NCBI RefSeq assembly: GCF_003149245.1
Contig: NZ_QGDL01000014.1
Location: 62,001-126,000, forward strand
Reading direction: 5' to 3'
Source of the DNA: Faecalicatena orotica
Lineage (GTDB): Bacteria > Bacillota > Clostridia > Lachnospirales > Lachnospiraceae
Length of the DNA stretch: 64,000 nt
Of the stretch, positions 25,759 to 34,398 are shown one piece after another (positions within the stretch are counted from its first letter, which is position 1; each line of letters begins with the position of its first letter). The notes under the pieces are model-generated. The model was given only the letters and a program-made list of their open reading frames with translations, did not search any database and had not been told where the DNA came from. The translations under genes were made by a program, and so were the position numbers.

Positions 25759-26750
25759 AAAATTATTTCCGCGAACGGGAAAAACAGATTTTGACAGGTG
25801 TACTGATCCTCGGTTTTATTAATCTGTATTTTTTAGTCCTCTGTGCAAGCAGACTTTATGTTCAGGATCTGTTCTATCTCGATGCAGTTCTTATTGCGGC
25901 TGCCGCAGCGGCAGTTTGTCTGGATTACAGAAGGTGGAAAAAGATTCCGCACATTTTCAGGGACGATATCAGGCGGCACAGGAGTGAGCTTGAGCGGCTC
26001 CTGGGAAAACGAATGACAGATCTGCTTTTTACGATGGAAGGTGACCACGAGGAAGAAATCCGCTCCCTCTGTGAAGATATGGATATGCTGACGGACTATA
26101 TAACAAAATGGACGCATGAGGTCAAACTTCCGCTGTCAGCCCTTGGACTGATGAATGAGAGGAATCAGGACCGGGAGCTGAATACGGAGATGCAGGACTG
26201 CATTGAAAGAATCCAGCAGCTTTTAAATATAATGATGATGAGCAATAAGCTCAAAAACATGGAAAATGACGTCAAGTTCGAGCGTGTTTCTCTGGATGAG
26301 TGTGTGAGCGAAGCACTACGGAACCAGTCCTATTTCCTGATTCAGAATCATTTTCAGATCGGGAAGAACTGCGGGGATACTGCAGTGTATACAGACAGGA
26401 GGTGGCTTGTCTATATCCTGGACCAGCTGGTCGGGAATGCTGTGAAATACAGGCAGGAGGCACCGGAACTTCATTTCAGTGCAATGCGGGAGTCGGCAGA
26501 CGGTGTGGTGCTGAATGTCCGGGACAATGGAATCGGGATTAAAAACGGAGAGATTCCTTACATTTTTGAGCGTGGGTATATCGGGAGCAATCTGCGTGCA
26601 GGAGATTATCGCTCTACCGGAATGGGGCTATATTTTGTGCGGGAAACGGCAGGACATCTGGGCATTCAGATAAAGGTATATTCAGAACATGGAGCGGGAA
26701 CAACATTTGAACTGCATTTTCAAAATAACGATTCGTATCTTATTTTGTAA
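25755..26750 (+). CDS. Intramembrane-sensing histidine kinase (BceS-like)
   Basis: A 331-residue sensor kinase. Two membrane helices near the N terminus (about 13-33 and 36-56) are separated by only a few residues, typical of kinases lacking an extracellular sensor domain. The phospho-acceptor histidine is in KWTHEVKLPLSAL (about 120). ATPase motifs follow: QLVGNAVKYR (N box), VRDNGIGIK (G1) and STGMGLYFVRE (G2). Known relatives sense peptide flux through the partner BceAB transporter rather than the peptide itself. The start overlaps the regulator stop (ATGA). Confidence 0.9.
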   Translation: MKNYFREREKQILTGVLILGFINLYFLVLCASRLYVQDLFYLDAVLIAAAAAAVCLDYRRWKKIPHIFRDDIRRHRSELERLLGKRMTDLLFTMEGDHEEEIRSLCEDMDMLTDYITKWTHEVKLPLSALGLMNERNQDRELNTEMQDCIERIQQLLNIMMMSNKLKNMENDVKFERVSLDECVSEALRNQSYFLIQNHFQIGKNCGDTAVYTDRRWLVYILDQLVGNAVKYRQEAPELHFSAMRESADGVVLNVRDNGIGIKNGEIPYIFERGYIGSNLRAGDYRSTGMGLYFVRETAGHLGIQIKVYSEHGAGTTFELHFQNNDSYLIL

Positions 26751-26855
26751 GGAACCTTGCAGAACTGTTAGAAAAGGGGAGGCACTGTTATACGGATGAA
26801 AGGATTTAAGGCCGCCTTTTTGTTACACTTTTAGTAAACAAAGGAGGCTATAGAA

Positions 26856-27611
26856 ATGAAAAAGATAGTTGAAATCAGAAATCTTGTGAAAAGTTTTGGG
26901 AAAAAAGAATATGAGACACGTGTTCTCAAGGGGATTAATCTGGATATCCAAGAGGGGGATTTTATCGCCATCATGGGGCCCAGTGGAGCAGGAAAGTCTA
27001 CTTTGCTGAATATGCTCTCAACGTTGGATAAACCAACCAGAGGGCAGATTTTTCTGGACGGCGAGGATGTGACAAAGGCTGACAACAAGCGTCTGTCAGT
27101 TATCCGCAGGGATAAGATCGGGTTCATCTTTCAGGAGTATAATCTGCTGGACAATATGAGCCTTGAGGATAACATTGCACTGCCGCTCTCTTTAAATGGC
27201 GTGAAGAGTAAAGAAGTCCGAGAACGTGTGAAGAACATGGCGAAGCTTTTTGGGCTGGAGGAACACCTTGCAAAGCATCCGTACCAGCTTTCAGGAGGCC
27301 AGAAGCAGAGAGGGGCCAGTGCAAGGGCGCTCATTACGGAACCTGAGATTATATTTGCAGATGAGCCGACCGGGGCGCTGGATTCAAAGTCCAGCAGGGA
27401 TCTGCTGATGAGCTTAAAGGCTGCAAATGATTCCGGGAGGGCAACAATCCTGATGGTGACCCATGATGCATATACGGCAAGCTATGCAAAACAGGTCTAT
27501 ATGCTTGCTGACGGGCAGATACAGTGCAGGGTTTATAATAAAGGCAGCCGGAAAGAGTTTTACGAGGAGATTCTGGACCTGCTTGCTTCAATGGGAGGTG
27601 ACAGGGAATGA
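26856..27611 (+). CDS. ABC transporter ATPase (BceA-like)
   Basis: A 251-residue ATPase of the MacB/BceA group. Walker A GPSGAGKST (about 40-48), Q-loop FIFQEYN, signature LSGGQKQRGASARAL (about 144-158), Walker B IIFADEPTGALDS and H-loop VTHDA are all present. It partners the FtsX-type permease that follows, overlapping it by four bases. Such pairs remove bacitracin-like or lantibiotic peptides from their lipid targets. The 105-base gap before it likely holds a separate promoter activated by the upstream response regulator; no clear operator was identified. Ribosome binding site AAAGGAGG at 26840-26847. Confidence 0.92.
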   Translation: MKKIVEIRNLVKSFGKKEYETRVLKGINLDIQEGDFIAIMGPSGAGKSTLLNMLSTLDKPTRGQIFLDGEDVTKADNKRLSVIRRDKIGFIFQEYNLLDNMSLEDNIALPLSLNGVKSKEVRERVKNMAKLFGLEEHLAKHPYQLSGGQKQRGASARALITEPEIIFADEPTGALDSKSSRDLLMSLKAANDSGRATILMVTHDAYTASYAKQVYMLADGQIQCRVYNKGSRKEFYEEILDLLASMGGDRE

Positions 27612-29515
27612 GTCTGATACAGCTGGCATTTTCTAATTTCAAGAGAAGCTTACGAGAATATGCGGCGCTGATCATATCGCTGTCATTCTCTATTTTTATC
27701 TTTTTTAACTTTCAGAATATTGTGTACTCGGATTCGATGGATGTCCTGAACAGTATGAAGAAAGAGTATATTGATGTGGTCGTAAATGCGGCCTCTGTAG
27801 TATTTGGTGTATTTCTGTTTTTCTTCATCTGGTATGCGACAAATGTATTTTTGAAACAGAGGAAAAAAGAAATCGGAATCTATACGTTTATGGGGCTGGA
27901 TAATATAAGGATTGGAAAGATGTATGCGCTGGAGGCATTTTTTATCGGTTTGTTCTCGCTGGTTATCGGCCTGGCCACGGGGGCGGGATTTTCGAAGCTG
28001 TTTCAAATGCTGCTGTTGAAACTTTCTGAGATCAGTGTGGATATCCGTTTTTCTTTTACTTTAAAACCAGTTCTGGTCACTGCAGCTGTATTTTTTATCA
28101 TATATGGGCTCATGATTCTGAAAGGCTATGTTTCGATTACAAGGAGCAGTGTACTGAGTATGCTTTCCGGAGCAAAACAGGAGGAAATGAAACCGGAAAA
28201 AACATGGTTAACTCTCATAAAGGTAATCACAGGCATCCTAATACTGGCGGCAGGCTATATATGTGCAGTAAGGACTGGGGAAATAGATACTCTGACATAC
28301 GCTTTTGCAGCTGTCGTGCTGGTGATTGCCGGAACATACCTTCTGTTTGGCGGGGCAATCCCGTTCTTTATCAGAAAACTGACCGGAAGGAAGGATTTTT
28401 TATATCAGAAACAAAGAACGCTGTGGATCAATAATCTGTCCTATAGAATCCAGCGGAATTACCGCACTTACGCTATGGTGACGATTCTGATGATCTGTTC
28501 AGTTTCTGTACTTGGTACGTCCATTGCTATGAAGCAGCGCTATGATAAAATGACGCATTTCAGAGATACGTTTACGATTCAGGTAGTCGCACAGGAAGAA
28601 ATGGATAAAGATGAAATAGAAAAAGGGATTGAACAGGAAAACAAGGTGGAATACAGTGCCGAAGTATCTTACCTGATGCTGGATCCAAGTTATTTCCATA
28701 CAGAGTATACAAACTCTAATTATGGGATTATCCCATATTCCCAGGTCAAAAATGCAGCCGGGCAGGCACATCTTAAGTTCGGGTATTCCGAATTAAAGCA
28801 GGATGAAGTGATTGAACTGTCGCATGTTATATTAATGAGTTTTGTAGGGTATAACGGTCCAAAGGAGGTTCAGATCGGGGATGATAAGTTCCGTATTCTG
28901 GCGGAAGACGATACACCGTATCTCGGGGAAATGCAGGGGGCGATGAGCATTTATGTGGTGAATGACGAGGTTTATAAAAAGCTGGAACCATTGGGAATTG
29001 TAGCCCATATGTATAATTATAAGCTTGAAGATCCTGCAAATCTGGATGCATCCAGACCTTACCTAAAGTCACTCGCAGAACAGGGGGAGGACGGTCTTTG
29101 GAATGTTGGTGTAAATTTTAACAGTCCGGAAGGGAAGGACGAAGCATGGATCCGTGTCATGTATTCCCTGTGCATCTTTATGTTCGTGACACTGATCCTC
29201 GCGGGCGGCAGTATTATCTTTATTAAACTGAACAATGATGCCTGTGAGGACAGAGAGCGCTACGGTGTGCTTATGAAACTGGGAATCGACAGGGAAACAT
29301 TAGGAAAATCTATCAGGCAGGAAATCCGTTTTACTTATTACTGCCCGTTCCTGTTGATGACGGTAACCTCATGGTTTGCCATAAAGGCACTGGGAAACGT
29401 CATGAAGGAAGATTTGTTCAAGGTAAATATCTACAGTGCGGTTTCTATACTGGCGGTATTTACGGGGATTTATCTGGTTTCGGTGAGGGTGTTCAGAAGA
29501 AAGGTGTTGGATTAA
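27608..29515 (+). CDS. ABC transporter permease, FtsX/BceB type
   Basis: A 635-residue permease with the BceB layout. Ten membrane segments are expected: one near 19-38, further pairs through about 300, and the last three at about 510-530, 565-590 and 605-628. A large extracellular domain of about 200 residues (roughly 310-505) lies between segments seven and eight. That domain is the peptide-binding/sensing part in characterised BceB proteins. Coupled to the ATPase by a four-base overlap and followed by a long hairpin terminator. Confidence 0.9.
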   Translation: MSLIQLAFSNFKRSLREYAALIISLSFSIFIFFNFQNIVYSDSMDVLNSMKKEYIDVVVNAASVVFGVFLFFFIWYATNVFLKQRKKEIGIYTFMGLDNIRIGKMYALEAFFIGLFSLVIGLATGAGFSKLFQMLLLKLSEISVDIRFSFTLKPVLVTAAVFFIIYGLMILKGYVSITRSSVLSMLSGAKQEEMKPEKTWLTLIKVITGILILAAGYICAVRTGEIDTLTYAFAAVVLVIAGTYLLFGGAIPFFIRKLTGRKDFLYQKQRTLWINNLSYRIQRNYRTYAMVTILMICSVSVLGTSIAMKQRYDKMTHFRDTFTIQVVAQEEMDKDEIEKGIEQENKVEYSAEVSYLMLDPSYFHTEYTNSNYGIIPYSQVKNAAGQAHLKFGYSELKQDEVIELSHVILMSFVGYNGPKEVQIGDDKFRILAEDDTPYLGEMQGAMSIYVVNDEVYKKLEPLGIVAHMYNYKLEDPANLDASRPYLKSLAEQGEDGLWNVGVNFNSPEGKDEAWIRVMYSLCIFMFVTLILAGGSIIFIKLNNDACEDRERYGVLMKLGIDRETLGKSIRQEIRFTYYCPFLLMTVTSWFAIKALGNVMKEDLFKVNIYSAVSILAVFTGIYLVSVRVFRRKVLD

Positions 29516-29527
29516 GTTAAAGGTGTT

Positions 29528-29600
29528 ATATGCTCTAAGTGACTTCTTAATCATGGTCTTTTCATGGTTAGTGAAGCACTTAGGGCATATTTTATTTTTA
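29528..29600 (+). terminator. Long hairpin terminator after BceAB-like operon
   Basis: Arms of about 28 bases, ATATGCTCTAAGTG... and ...CACTTAGGGCATAT, pair with few mismatches around TGGTCTTTTCA, then TTTATTTTTAT follows. The CTAAGTG/CACTTAG core echoes the 92-bp repeat units at 24756. Confidence 0.7.
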
Positions 29601-29694
29601 TCAGGGATTGAAAAGAATCATGTGCAGCATTACAGATTCGTTTCCGATATTTTTATACGGATGAATAGTAACGGCTTCAATATAGAAAAAAGTC

Positions 29695-29725
29695 TTGACT
29701 TGGAGTTAACTTCAAGGCGTATGCT
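29695..29725 (+). promoter_or_regulatory. MerR-type promoter/operator of the iron alcohol dehydrogenase
   Basis: TTGACT (29695-29700) and TATGCT (29720-29725) are separated by 19 bases, the overlong spacer typical of promoters activated by MerR-family proteins. Between them lies the dyad CTTGGAG-TTAA-CTTCAAG (29699-29716). A MerR-family regulator is encoded 4.2 kb downstream at 33955-34335. Confidence 0.8.
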
Positions 29726-29800
29726 ACTATCAGGCAGAAATGCCGGAACAAGGTTAACTTAGATTTTATACGATTGTATAAAAAGAAGGAGGCATTTTTT

Positions 29801-30970
29801 ATGAACGGTTTTGTATATGATATCCCTGTAAAGGTATATTTTGGCGAGAACCAGCTTGGAAATCTCGGGGCGGAGTTAAAGAAATTCGGAAACAGGGTAC
29901 TGCTTACTTACGGCGGGGGCTCTATCAAAAAATCAGGCCTGTATGACAGTGTTACTGATGAAATCAGGAAGGCAGGACTCGAATTGTTTGAACTGTCAGG
30001 GATTGAGCCAAATCCGCGTATCGATTCTGTGCGAAAAGGGGCTCAGATTTGTAAGGATGAGAAGATCGATGTTCTTTTGGCTGTCGGTGGAGGATCTACG
30101 ATTGATGCGACTAAGTATATGGCAGCAGGAGCCTGCGTGGACCATGATCCGTGGGAGTTTTTCAGTAAGTGGGCACCGATAGAAAAAGCACTTCCCATTG
30201 TTACCGTACTGACGCTCTCTGCGACGGGGTCTGAGATGGACCCGGGCGGAGTGATCAGTAATCCTGAGACAAAAGATAAGATCGGAAGGCTGGCACCGCA
30301 GCTCCTTCCAAAGGTTTCTTTCCTTGACCCGACACTGACGTATTCTGTCAGTGAGTACCAGACGGCATGCGGGGCAGCCGATATGATGTCACATATTATG
30401 GAAGTTTATTTTAACATGGAGCAGGATTTATATATGCTTGATTGCTTTATGGAAGGTTTGATGAAGACAATCATAAAGTTTGCGCCTGCAGCCATGAAGG
30501 AGCCAGATAATTATGAGGCACGCGCCAATCTGATGTGGGCATCGAGCTGGGCAATCAATGGATTTGTGAATGGAGGAAAGCAGCAGGAATGGAGCTGCCA
30601 TCCGATGGAGCATGAGGTTTCGGCAATCTATGACATCACACATGGCCTGGGCCTGGCAATTCTGACACCGAGATGGATGGAATACTGTCTGGATGAGACA
30701 ACTGCTTCTAAATACTATCAATTTGGGGTAAATGTATTTGGGATTGATGCTTCCCTTCCTGAAATGGAGGCCGCTAAGAAGAGTATTGAGATGCTGAAGG
30801 AATTTTTATATGGTATACTGGGACTGAAAAGCAGCTTTGAAGAAGTAGGGATTGATGACAGTAATTTTGAAATCATGGCAAAAAAGGCATGTATGGGAGA
30901 GACACTGGAGGGATTCAAGTCTCTTAAGCAAAAGGATATTGAAGAAATATTTAAGATGTGTCTGAAATAG
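29801..30970 (+). CDS. Iron-containing alcohol dehydrogenase (butanol dehydrogenase type)
   Basis: Group III, iron-dependent alcohol dehydrogenase of 389 residues. NAD(P)-binding GGGSTIDATKYMAAG lies near 96-110, and TVLTLSATGSEMDPGGVISN near 139-158. Iron ligands are in DMMSHIMEVYF and HPMEHEVSAIYDITHGLGLAIL, where histidines are conserved. It reduces aldehydes to alcohols (or the reverse) in the cytoplasm, either as a fermentative sink or in aldehyde detoxification. The MerR-type promoter in front favours induction by reactive aldehydes or electrophiles. ATG 29801 follows AAGGAGG by eight bases; a TTG at 29774 lies ahead of that site and is unlikely. Confidence 0.92.
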   Translation: MNGFVYDIPVKVYFGENQLGNLGAELKKFGNRVLLTYGGGSIKKSGLYDSVTDEIRKAGLELFELSGIEPNPRIDSVRKGAQICKDEKIDVLLAVGGGSTIDATKYMAAGACVDHDPWEFFSKWAPIEKALPIVTVLTLSATGSEMDPGGVISNPETKDKIGRLAPQLLPKVSFLDPTLTYSVSEYQTACGAADMMSHIMEVYFNMEQDLYMLDCFMEGLMKTIIKFAPAAMKEPDNYEARANLMWASSWAINGFVNGGKQQEWSCHPMEHEVSAIYDITHGLGLAILTPRWMEYCLDETTASKYYQFGVNVFGIDASLPEMEAAKKSIEMLKEFLYGILGLKSSFEEVGIDDSNFEIMAKKACMGETLEGFKSLKQKDIEEIFKMCLK

Positions 30971-31012
30971 AACCGACTCTGTCTATCAACTTAAAAAAAT
31001 GCAGCAGGCTGC

Positions 31013-31041
31013 GTGACAACGGAGTGAAGAACAGATATAAT
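31013..31041 (+). promoter_or_regulatory. Promoter of the lar operon
   Basis: GTGACA (31013-31018), 17-base spacer, TATAAT (31036-31041), 35 bases before larB. GAGGTGA provides the ribosome binding site. Confidence 0.6.
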
Positions 31042-31075
31042 AAGAAGATGACCACGAAGAATGAGGTGACAATAG

Positions 31076-31822
31076 ATGGAAACACATGAGGTGCTGGAAA
31101 AAGTCAGAAAAGGCGAGATGTCCGTTGAGGAAGCGGAACAGTATTTCCGGAGGGAGCCTTTTGAGGAGATGGGGTATGCAAAGCTGGATACCCATAGAAA
31201 GTTAAGGTCCGGTTTTCCGGAGGTGGTCTTTTGCAGCGGGAAGACGGATGAGCATTTACTTGATATTTATAAAAAGCTGTATGAGGAGGAAGGCGAGGTA
31301 TTCGGGACAAGGGCATCAAAAGAACAGTATGATTTCCTGAAGAAGGAACTGCCGGAGGCAGAATACGACCCTCTTTCCAAAATACTTAAGATCGAAAAGA
31401 AAGAAAAAGAGCATATCGGGAAAATTGCTGTCTGCACGGCAGGGACAGCGGATATTCCGGTTGCGGAGGAAGCGGCCCAGACGGCAGAATATTTTGGGAG
31501 CTATGTGGAGCGGATATATGATGTTGGTGTCAGCGGCATACATCGCCTGATGTCCCGTCTGGATGTTATCCAGAGCGCCAACTGTGTAGTTGCGGCGGCA
31601 GGTATGGAGGGGGCTCTGGCCAGTGTGCTTGGGGGGCTTGTAGATAAGCCTGTTATTGCGGTGCCCACATCAGTCGGTTATGGAGCCAATTTCCACGGCC
31701 TTTCAGCACTGCTTACGATGATTAATTCCTGTGCCAACGGGATCGCGGTAGTTAATATTGACAATGGCTACGGGGCAGGGTATATTGCGACACAGATTAA
31801 CAGACTGGGGGAGAGACAATGA
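31076..31822 (+). CDS. larB: LarB, nickel-pincer cofactor carboxylase/hydrolase
   Basis: A 248-residue protein. LarB carboxylates nicotinic acid adenine dinucleotide and hydrolyses it to the pyridinium-3,5-biscarboxylate mononucleotide, the first step of the nickel-pincer nucleotide made for lactate racemase. The C-terminal PurE-like domain is recognisable: AVCTAGTADIPVAEEAAQTAE (about 121-141), VAAAGMEGALASVLGGLV (about 179-196) and VPTSVGYGANFHGLSALLTM. The N-terminal half has a charged helix typical of the family. Its stop overlaps larC by four bases. LarA itself is not encoded in the window. Confidence 0.92.
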   Translation: METHEVLEKVRKGEMSVEEAEQYFRREPFEEMGYAKLDTHRKLRSGFPEVVFCSGKTDEHLLDIYKKLYEEEGEVFGTRASKEQYDFLKKELPEAEYDPLSKILKIEKKEKEHIGKIAVCTAGTADIPVAEEAAQTAEYFGSYVERIYDVGVSGIHRLMSRLDVIQSANCVVAAAGMEGALASVLGGLVDKPVIAVPTSVGYGANFHGLSALLTMINSCANGIAVVNIDNGYGAGYIATQINRLGERQ

Positions 31823-33141
31823 GCAGAACATTATACATGGAGTGTGGCTCGGGAATCAGTGGAGACATGGTAGTCGCGGCGCTTCTGGACCTTGGTGCGG
31901 ATGAGAAGGTTTTACGGGACACACTGGACAGCCTGCATGTTTCCGGCCACCGGATCGAGATCAGCAGGGTCTCAAAAAATGGACTGGACGCCTGCGATTT
32001 TCGCGTGATTCTGGATGAGGAGCATGAAAATCATGACCACGACATGGCGTATCTTCACGGACACGGGGACGGCATACATGAGCCGGTGCACGGTCATAAC
32101 CATAGCCATGAACACACTCATGGACATGACAATGAGCATAACCACGGGGAAACAGCAGCTCACAGCCATACTCACGAACACCGGAATTTGGCGGATATTC
32201 TTTCTATTATAAAGGATTCGGCCATGACAGAGGCTGCAAAGAAGTGTGCGGTACATATTTTTGAAATTCTGGCACAGGCGGAAGCAAAAGCACATGGTGT
32301 GCCTGTGGAAGAAGTACATTTCCATGAGGTGGGGGCTGTTGACTCTATCATCGATATTGCGGCGGCAGCAGTCTGTCTGGATAATCTGGGAATCGAAGAG
32401 GTGATTATCCCCGTTTTGAATGAGGGGTCAGGATATATCCGATGCCAGCACGGGATGATTCCTGTCCCGGTACCCGCGGTGTCTGCCATAGTACAGGCAT
32501 ACGCCCTGACACTTCATATGACGGGGATAGAGGGAGAACTTGTAACACCGACTGGGGCTGCCATTGCAGCAGCGGTCCGGACGTCGGAAAAGCTGCCGGA
32601 TAAGTTTACCATTCAAAGAACTGGGACCGGAGCCGGAAAGAGAAGCTATGAAAGGCCAAGCCTGCTCCGTGCGATGCTGATTGAATCCAGAGAGATTGAA
32701 GAAGATTGTATTTATAAACTGGAAACGAATATTGATGACTGTACAGGCGAGGCCCTCGGTTATGTGATGCAAAGACTGCTTGAAGCCGGTGCGAGGGATG
32801 TCCATTATATGCCCGTCTTTATGAAGAAAAACCGTCCCGCATATCAGCTGAATGTTATCTGTAGTGAAAAAGATGTTGAAAAGATGGAAGAAATCATTTT
32901 CATGGAGACTACAACGATCGGTATACGCAGACAGAAGATGGAGCGGAGTGTTTTAAAGAGAGAAACTAAGGAAATTGAGACTTCTCTTGGAAAAGCTGTC
33001 ATAAAGATATGCGGACTTCCATCAGGAACACGCATTTATCCGGAATATGAGAGTGTAGCGCAGTTAAGCAGAAAAACAGGGCTGTCCTGGCAGGAAGTAT
33101 ATGAATTAGTTGGGAGGGAAGCCCATGACAGAGTACAGTAA
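31819..33141 (+). CDS. larC: LarC, nickel insertion protein, single continuous frame
   Basis: A 440-residue LarC, which uses CTP to insert nickel into the pincer nucleotide. The N-terminal LarC1 part starts LYMECGSGISGDMVVAALLDLG. A histidine-rich loop of about 55 residues (about 70-122) with more than 20 histidines likely stores or delivers nickel. The LarC2 part follows, with VEEVHFHEVGAVDSIIDI, NEGSGYI..HG and TNIDDCTGEALGY (about 305-317). In Lactobacillus plantarum LarC is made by programmed frameshifting from two frames; here no frameshift is needed. It overlaps larB by four and larE by 17 bases. Confidence 0.92.
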   Translation: MSRTLYMECGSGISGDMVVAALLDLGADEKVLRDTLDSLHVSGHRIEISRVSKNGLDACDFRVILDEEHENHDHDMAYLHGHGDGIHEPVHGHNHSHEHTHGHDNEHNHGETAAHSHTHEHRNLADILSIIKDSAMTEAAKKCAVHIFEILAQAEAKAHGVPVEEVHFHEVGAVDSIIDIAAAAVCLDNLGIEEVIIPVLNEGSGYIRCQHGMIPVPVPAVSAIVQAYALTLHMTGIEGELVTPTGAAIAAAVRTSEKLPDKFTIQRTGTGAGKRSYERPSLLRAMLIESREIEEDCIYKLETNIDDCTGEALGYVMQRLLEAGARDVHYMPVFMKKNRPAYQLNVICSEKDVEKMEEIIFMETTTIGIRRQKMERSVLKRETKEIETSLGKAVIKICGLPSGTRIYPEYESVAQLSRKTGLSWQEVYELVGREAHDRVQ

Positions 33142-33958
33142 GAAGCGAAAGGCCTTCCTGAATGCCATGGGGGAATATACGAAACACGATGTTGCAGTGG
33201 CATTTTCAGGAGGGGCAGACAGTAGCCTGATTCTGAAAGCTGCCTGTGAGGAGGCAGAAGCATATGGAAGCAGGGTATATGCAGTTACGATGCAGACCGA
33301 ACTTCATACGATGGAGGATTTAAAAACGGCTGAAAAAGTAGCGGAGGAAACGGGGGCATATCATATCGTTCTCCGTATAAATGAACTGGAGGAAGCGGGA
33401 ATTGAGATGAATCCGGTTAATCGCTGTTATCTCTGTAAAAGACTTTTGTTTTCCAGACTGCGTGAGAGGGTTTGCCAGCTTGGAATCGACATGATTTTGG
33501 AGGGGACCAATGCAGATGATTTGAAGGCGTACCGCCCGGGAATCAAGGCAGTTGAGGAACTGGGGATCGTAAGCCCTCTTAAGGATGCGGGATTTACGAA
33601 ACAGGAAGTACGGCAGATGGCAGCCGAATATGGAATTTCAGTAGCGGAACGCCCGGCGGCCCCGTGTATGGCAACCAGATTCCCATACGGGACAAGGCTG
33701 ACTAAAGAAAAGATGTTGGCGGCAGCTACGGGGGAAGCATACATTAAGACGCTTGGCTTTTATAATGTGAGGCTGCGGGTCCAGGATGAACTCGTACGCA
33801 TAGAAGTTGACCGGGACCGGCTGGAGCAGGTGCTGAAATATAAAAAAGAAATCACAGACTACTTAAAGAGGCTAGGATACAGATATGTGACGCTTGATCT
33901 GGACGGATTCAGGTCAGGCAGCATGGATCTGGAACTCGGAGGAAAAGGGGGCATATGA
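33125..33958 (+). CDS. larE: LarE, sulfur transferase for the nickel-pincer cofactor (three-cysteine type)
   Basis: A 277-residue ATP-pyrophosphatase-fold enzyme that converts the carboxylates of the pyridinium precursor to thiocarboxylates. The PP-loop SGGADSSLILKA is near 25-36. NRCYLCKRLLFSRL (about 99-112) supplies two cysteines and APCMATRFPYGT (about 178-189) the third. Characterised three-cysteine LarE proteins bind a [4Fe-4S] cluster to carry sulfur catalytically. Lactobacillus LarE instead has one sacrificial cysteine. This pattern predicts the cluster type. ATG 33125 has GGAGGG six bases upstream, inside the end of larC. Confidence 0.9.
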   Translation: MTEYSKKRKAFLNAMGEYTKHDVAVAFSGGADSSLILKAACEEAEAYGSRVYAVTMQTELHTMEDLKTAEKVAEETGAYHIVLRINELEEAGIEMNPVNRCYLCKRLLFSRLRERVCQLGIDMILEGTNADDLKAYRPGIKAVEELGIVSPLKDAGFTKQEVRQMAAEYGISVAERPAAPCMATRFPYGTRLTKEKMLAAATGEAYIKTLGFYNVRLRVQDELVRIEVDRDRLEQVLKYKKEITDYLKRLGYRYVTLDLDGFRSGSMDLELGGKGGI

Positions 33959-34335
33959 TGACGATAACAGAAGTTAGTAAAAAGTATGATATCACCGCCG
34001 ATACACTCCGCTATTATGAAAGAATAGGCCTGATCCCGCCGGTTCCCAGAACAAAGGGGGGCGTGAGGAATTACGATGAAGATTCCTGCCGCTGGATCGA
34101 AATGATGAAATGCCTGCGTAAAGCGGGTGTACAGATTGAGGCACTGATCGAATATGTGGCATTATATAAGCAGGGTGATTCTACGCTTGATGCAAGAAAA
34201 GCAATTCTGGTTGAACAACGCAGCCAGCTTGTGGACAGGATGGAAGATATGAGGGCATCTCTGGAGAGACTCGATGATAAGATTGAAAGATATGAAAATG
34301 GACTTATGAAAACTGAAAAATTGCTTAATAAATAA
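33955..34335 (+). CDS. MerR-family transcriptional regulator (AdhR/NmlR-like)
   Basis: A 126-residue MerR-type activator. The N-terminal winged helix has TITEVSKKYDITADTLRYYERIGLIPPVPR (motif in two parts, about 3-32). Then KGGVRNYDEDSCRWIEMMKCLRKAGV follows, and a coiled-coil dimerisation helix from about 85. No cysteine pair for metal binding is seen in the C-terminal part; the group acting on aldehydes or electrophiles looks similar. It overlaps larE by four bases and so is expressed with the lar genes. The MerR-type promoter at 29695-29725, before the alcohol dehydrogenase, is its most obvious target. Confidence 0.88.
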   Translation: MMTITEVSKKYDITADTLRYYERIGLIPPVPRTKGGVRNYDEDSCRWIEMMKCLRKAGVQIEALIEYVALYKQGDSTLDARKAILVEQRSQLVDRMEDMRASLERLDDKIERYENGLMKTEKLLNK

Positions 34336-34398
34336 AATGATATGGATTTCTGCGCGCTAGAGCTGAAAGGCAGGAAGACTCGCAGTGGAGGAAAAGAG

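Noticed and set aside
31970-32330. Histidine-rich stretch as a separate zinc-transport gene
   Set aside because: It is in frame inside larC and matches the known histidine-rich linker of LarC proteins.
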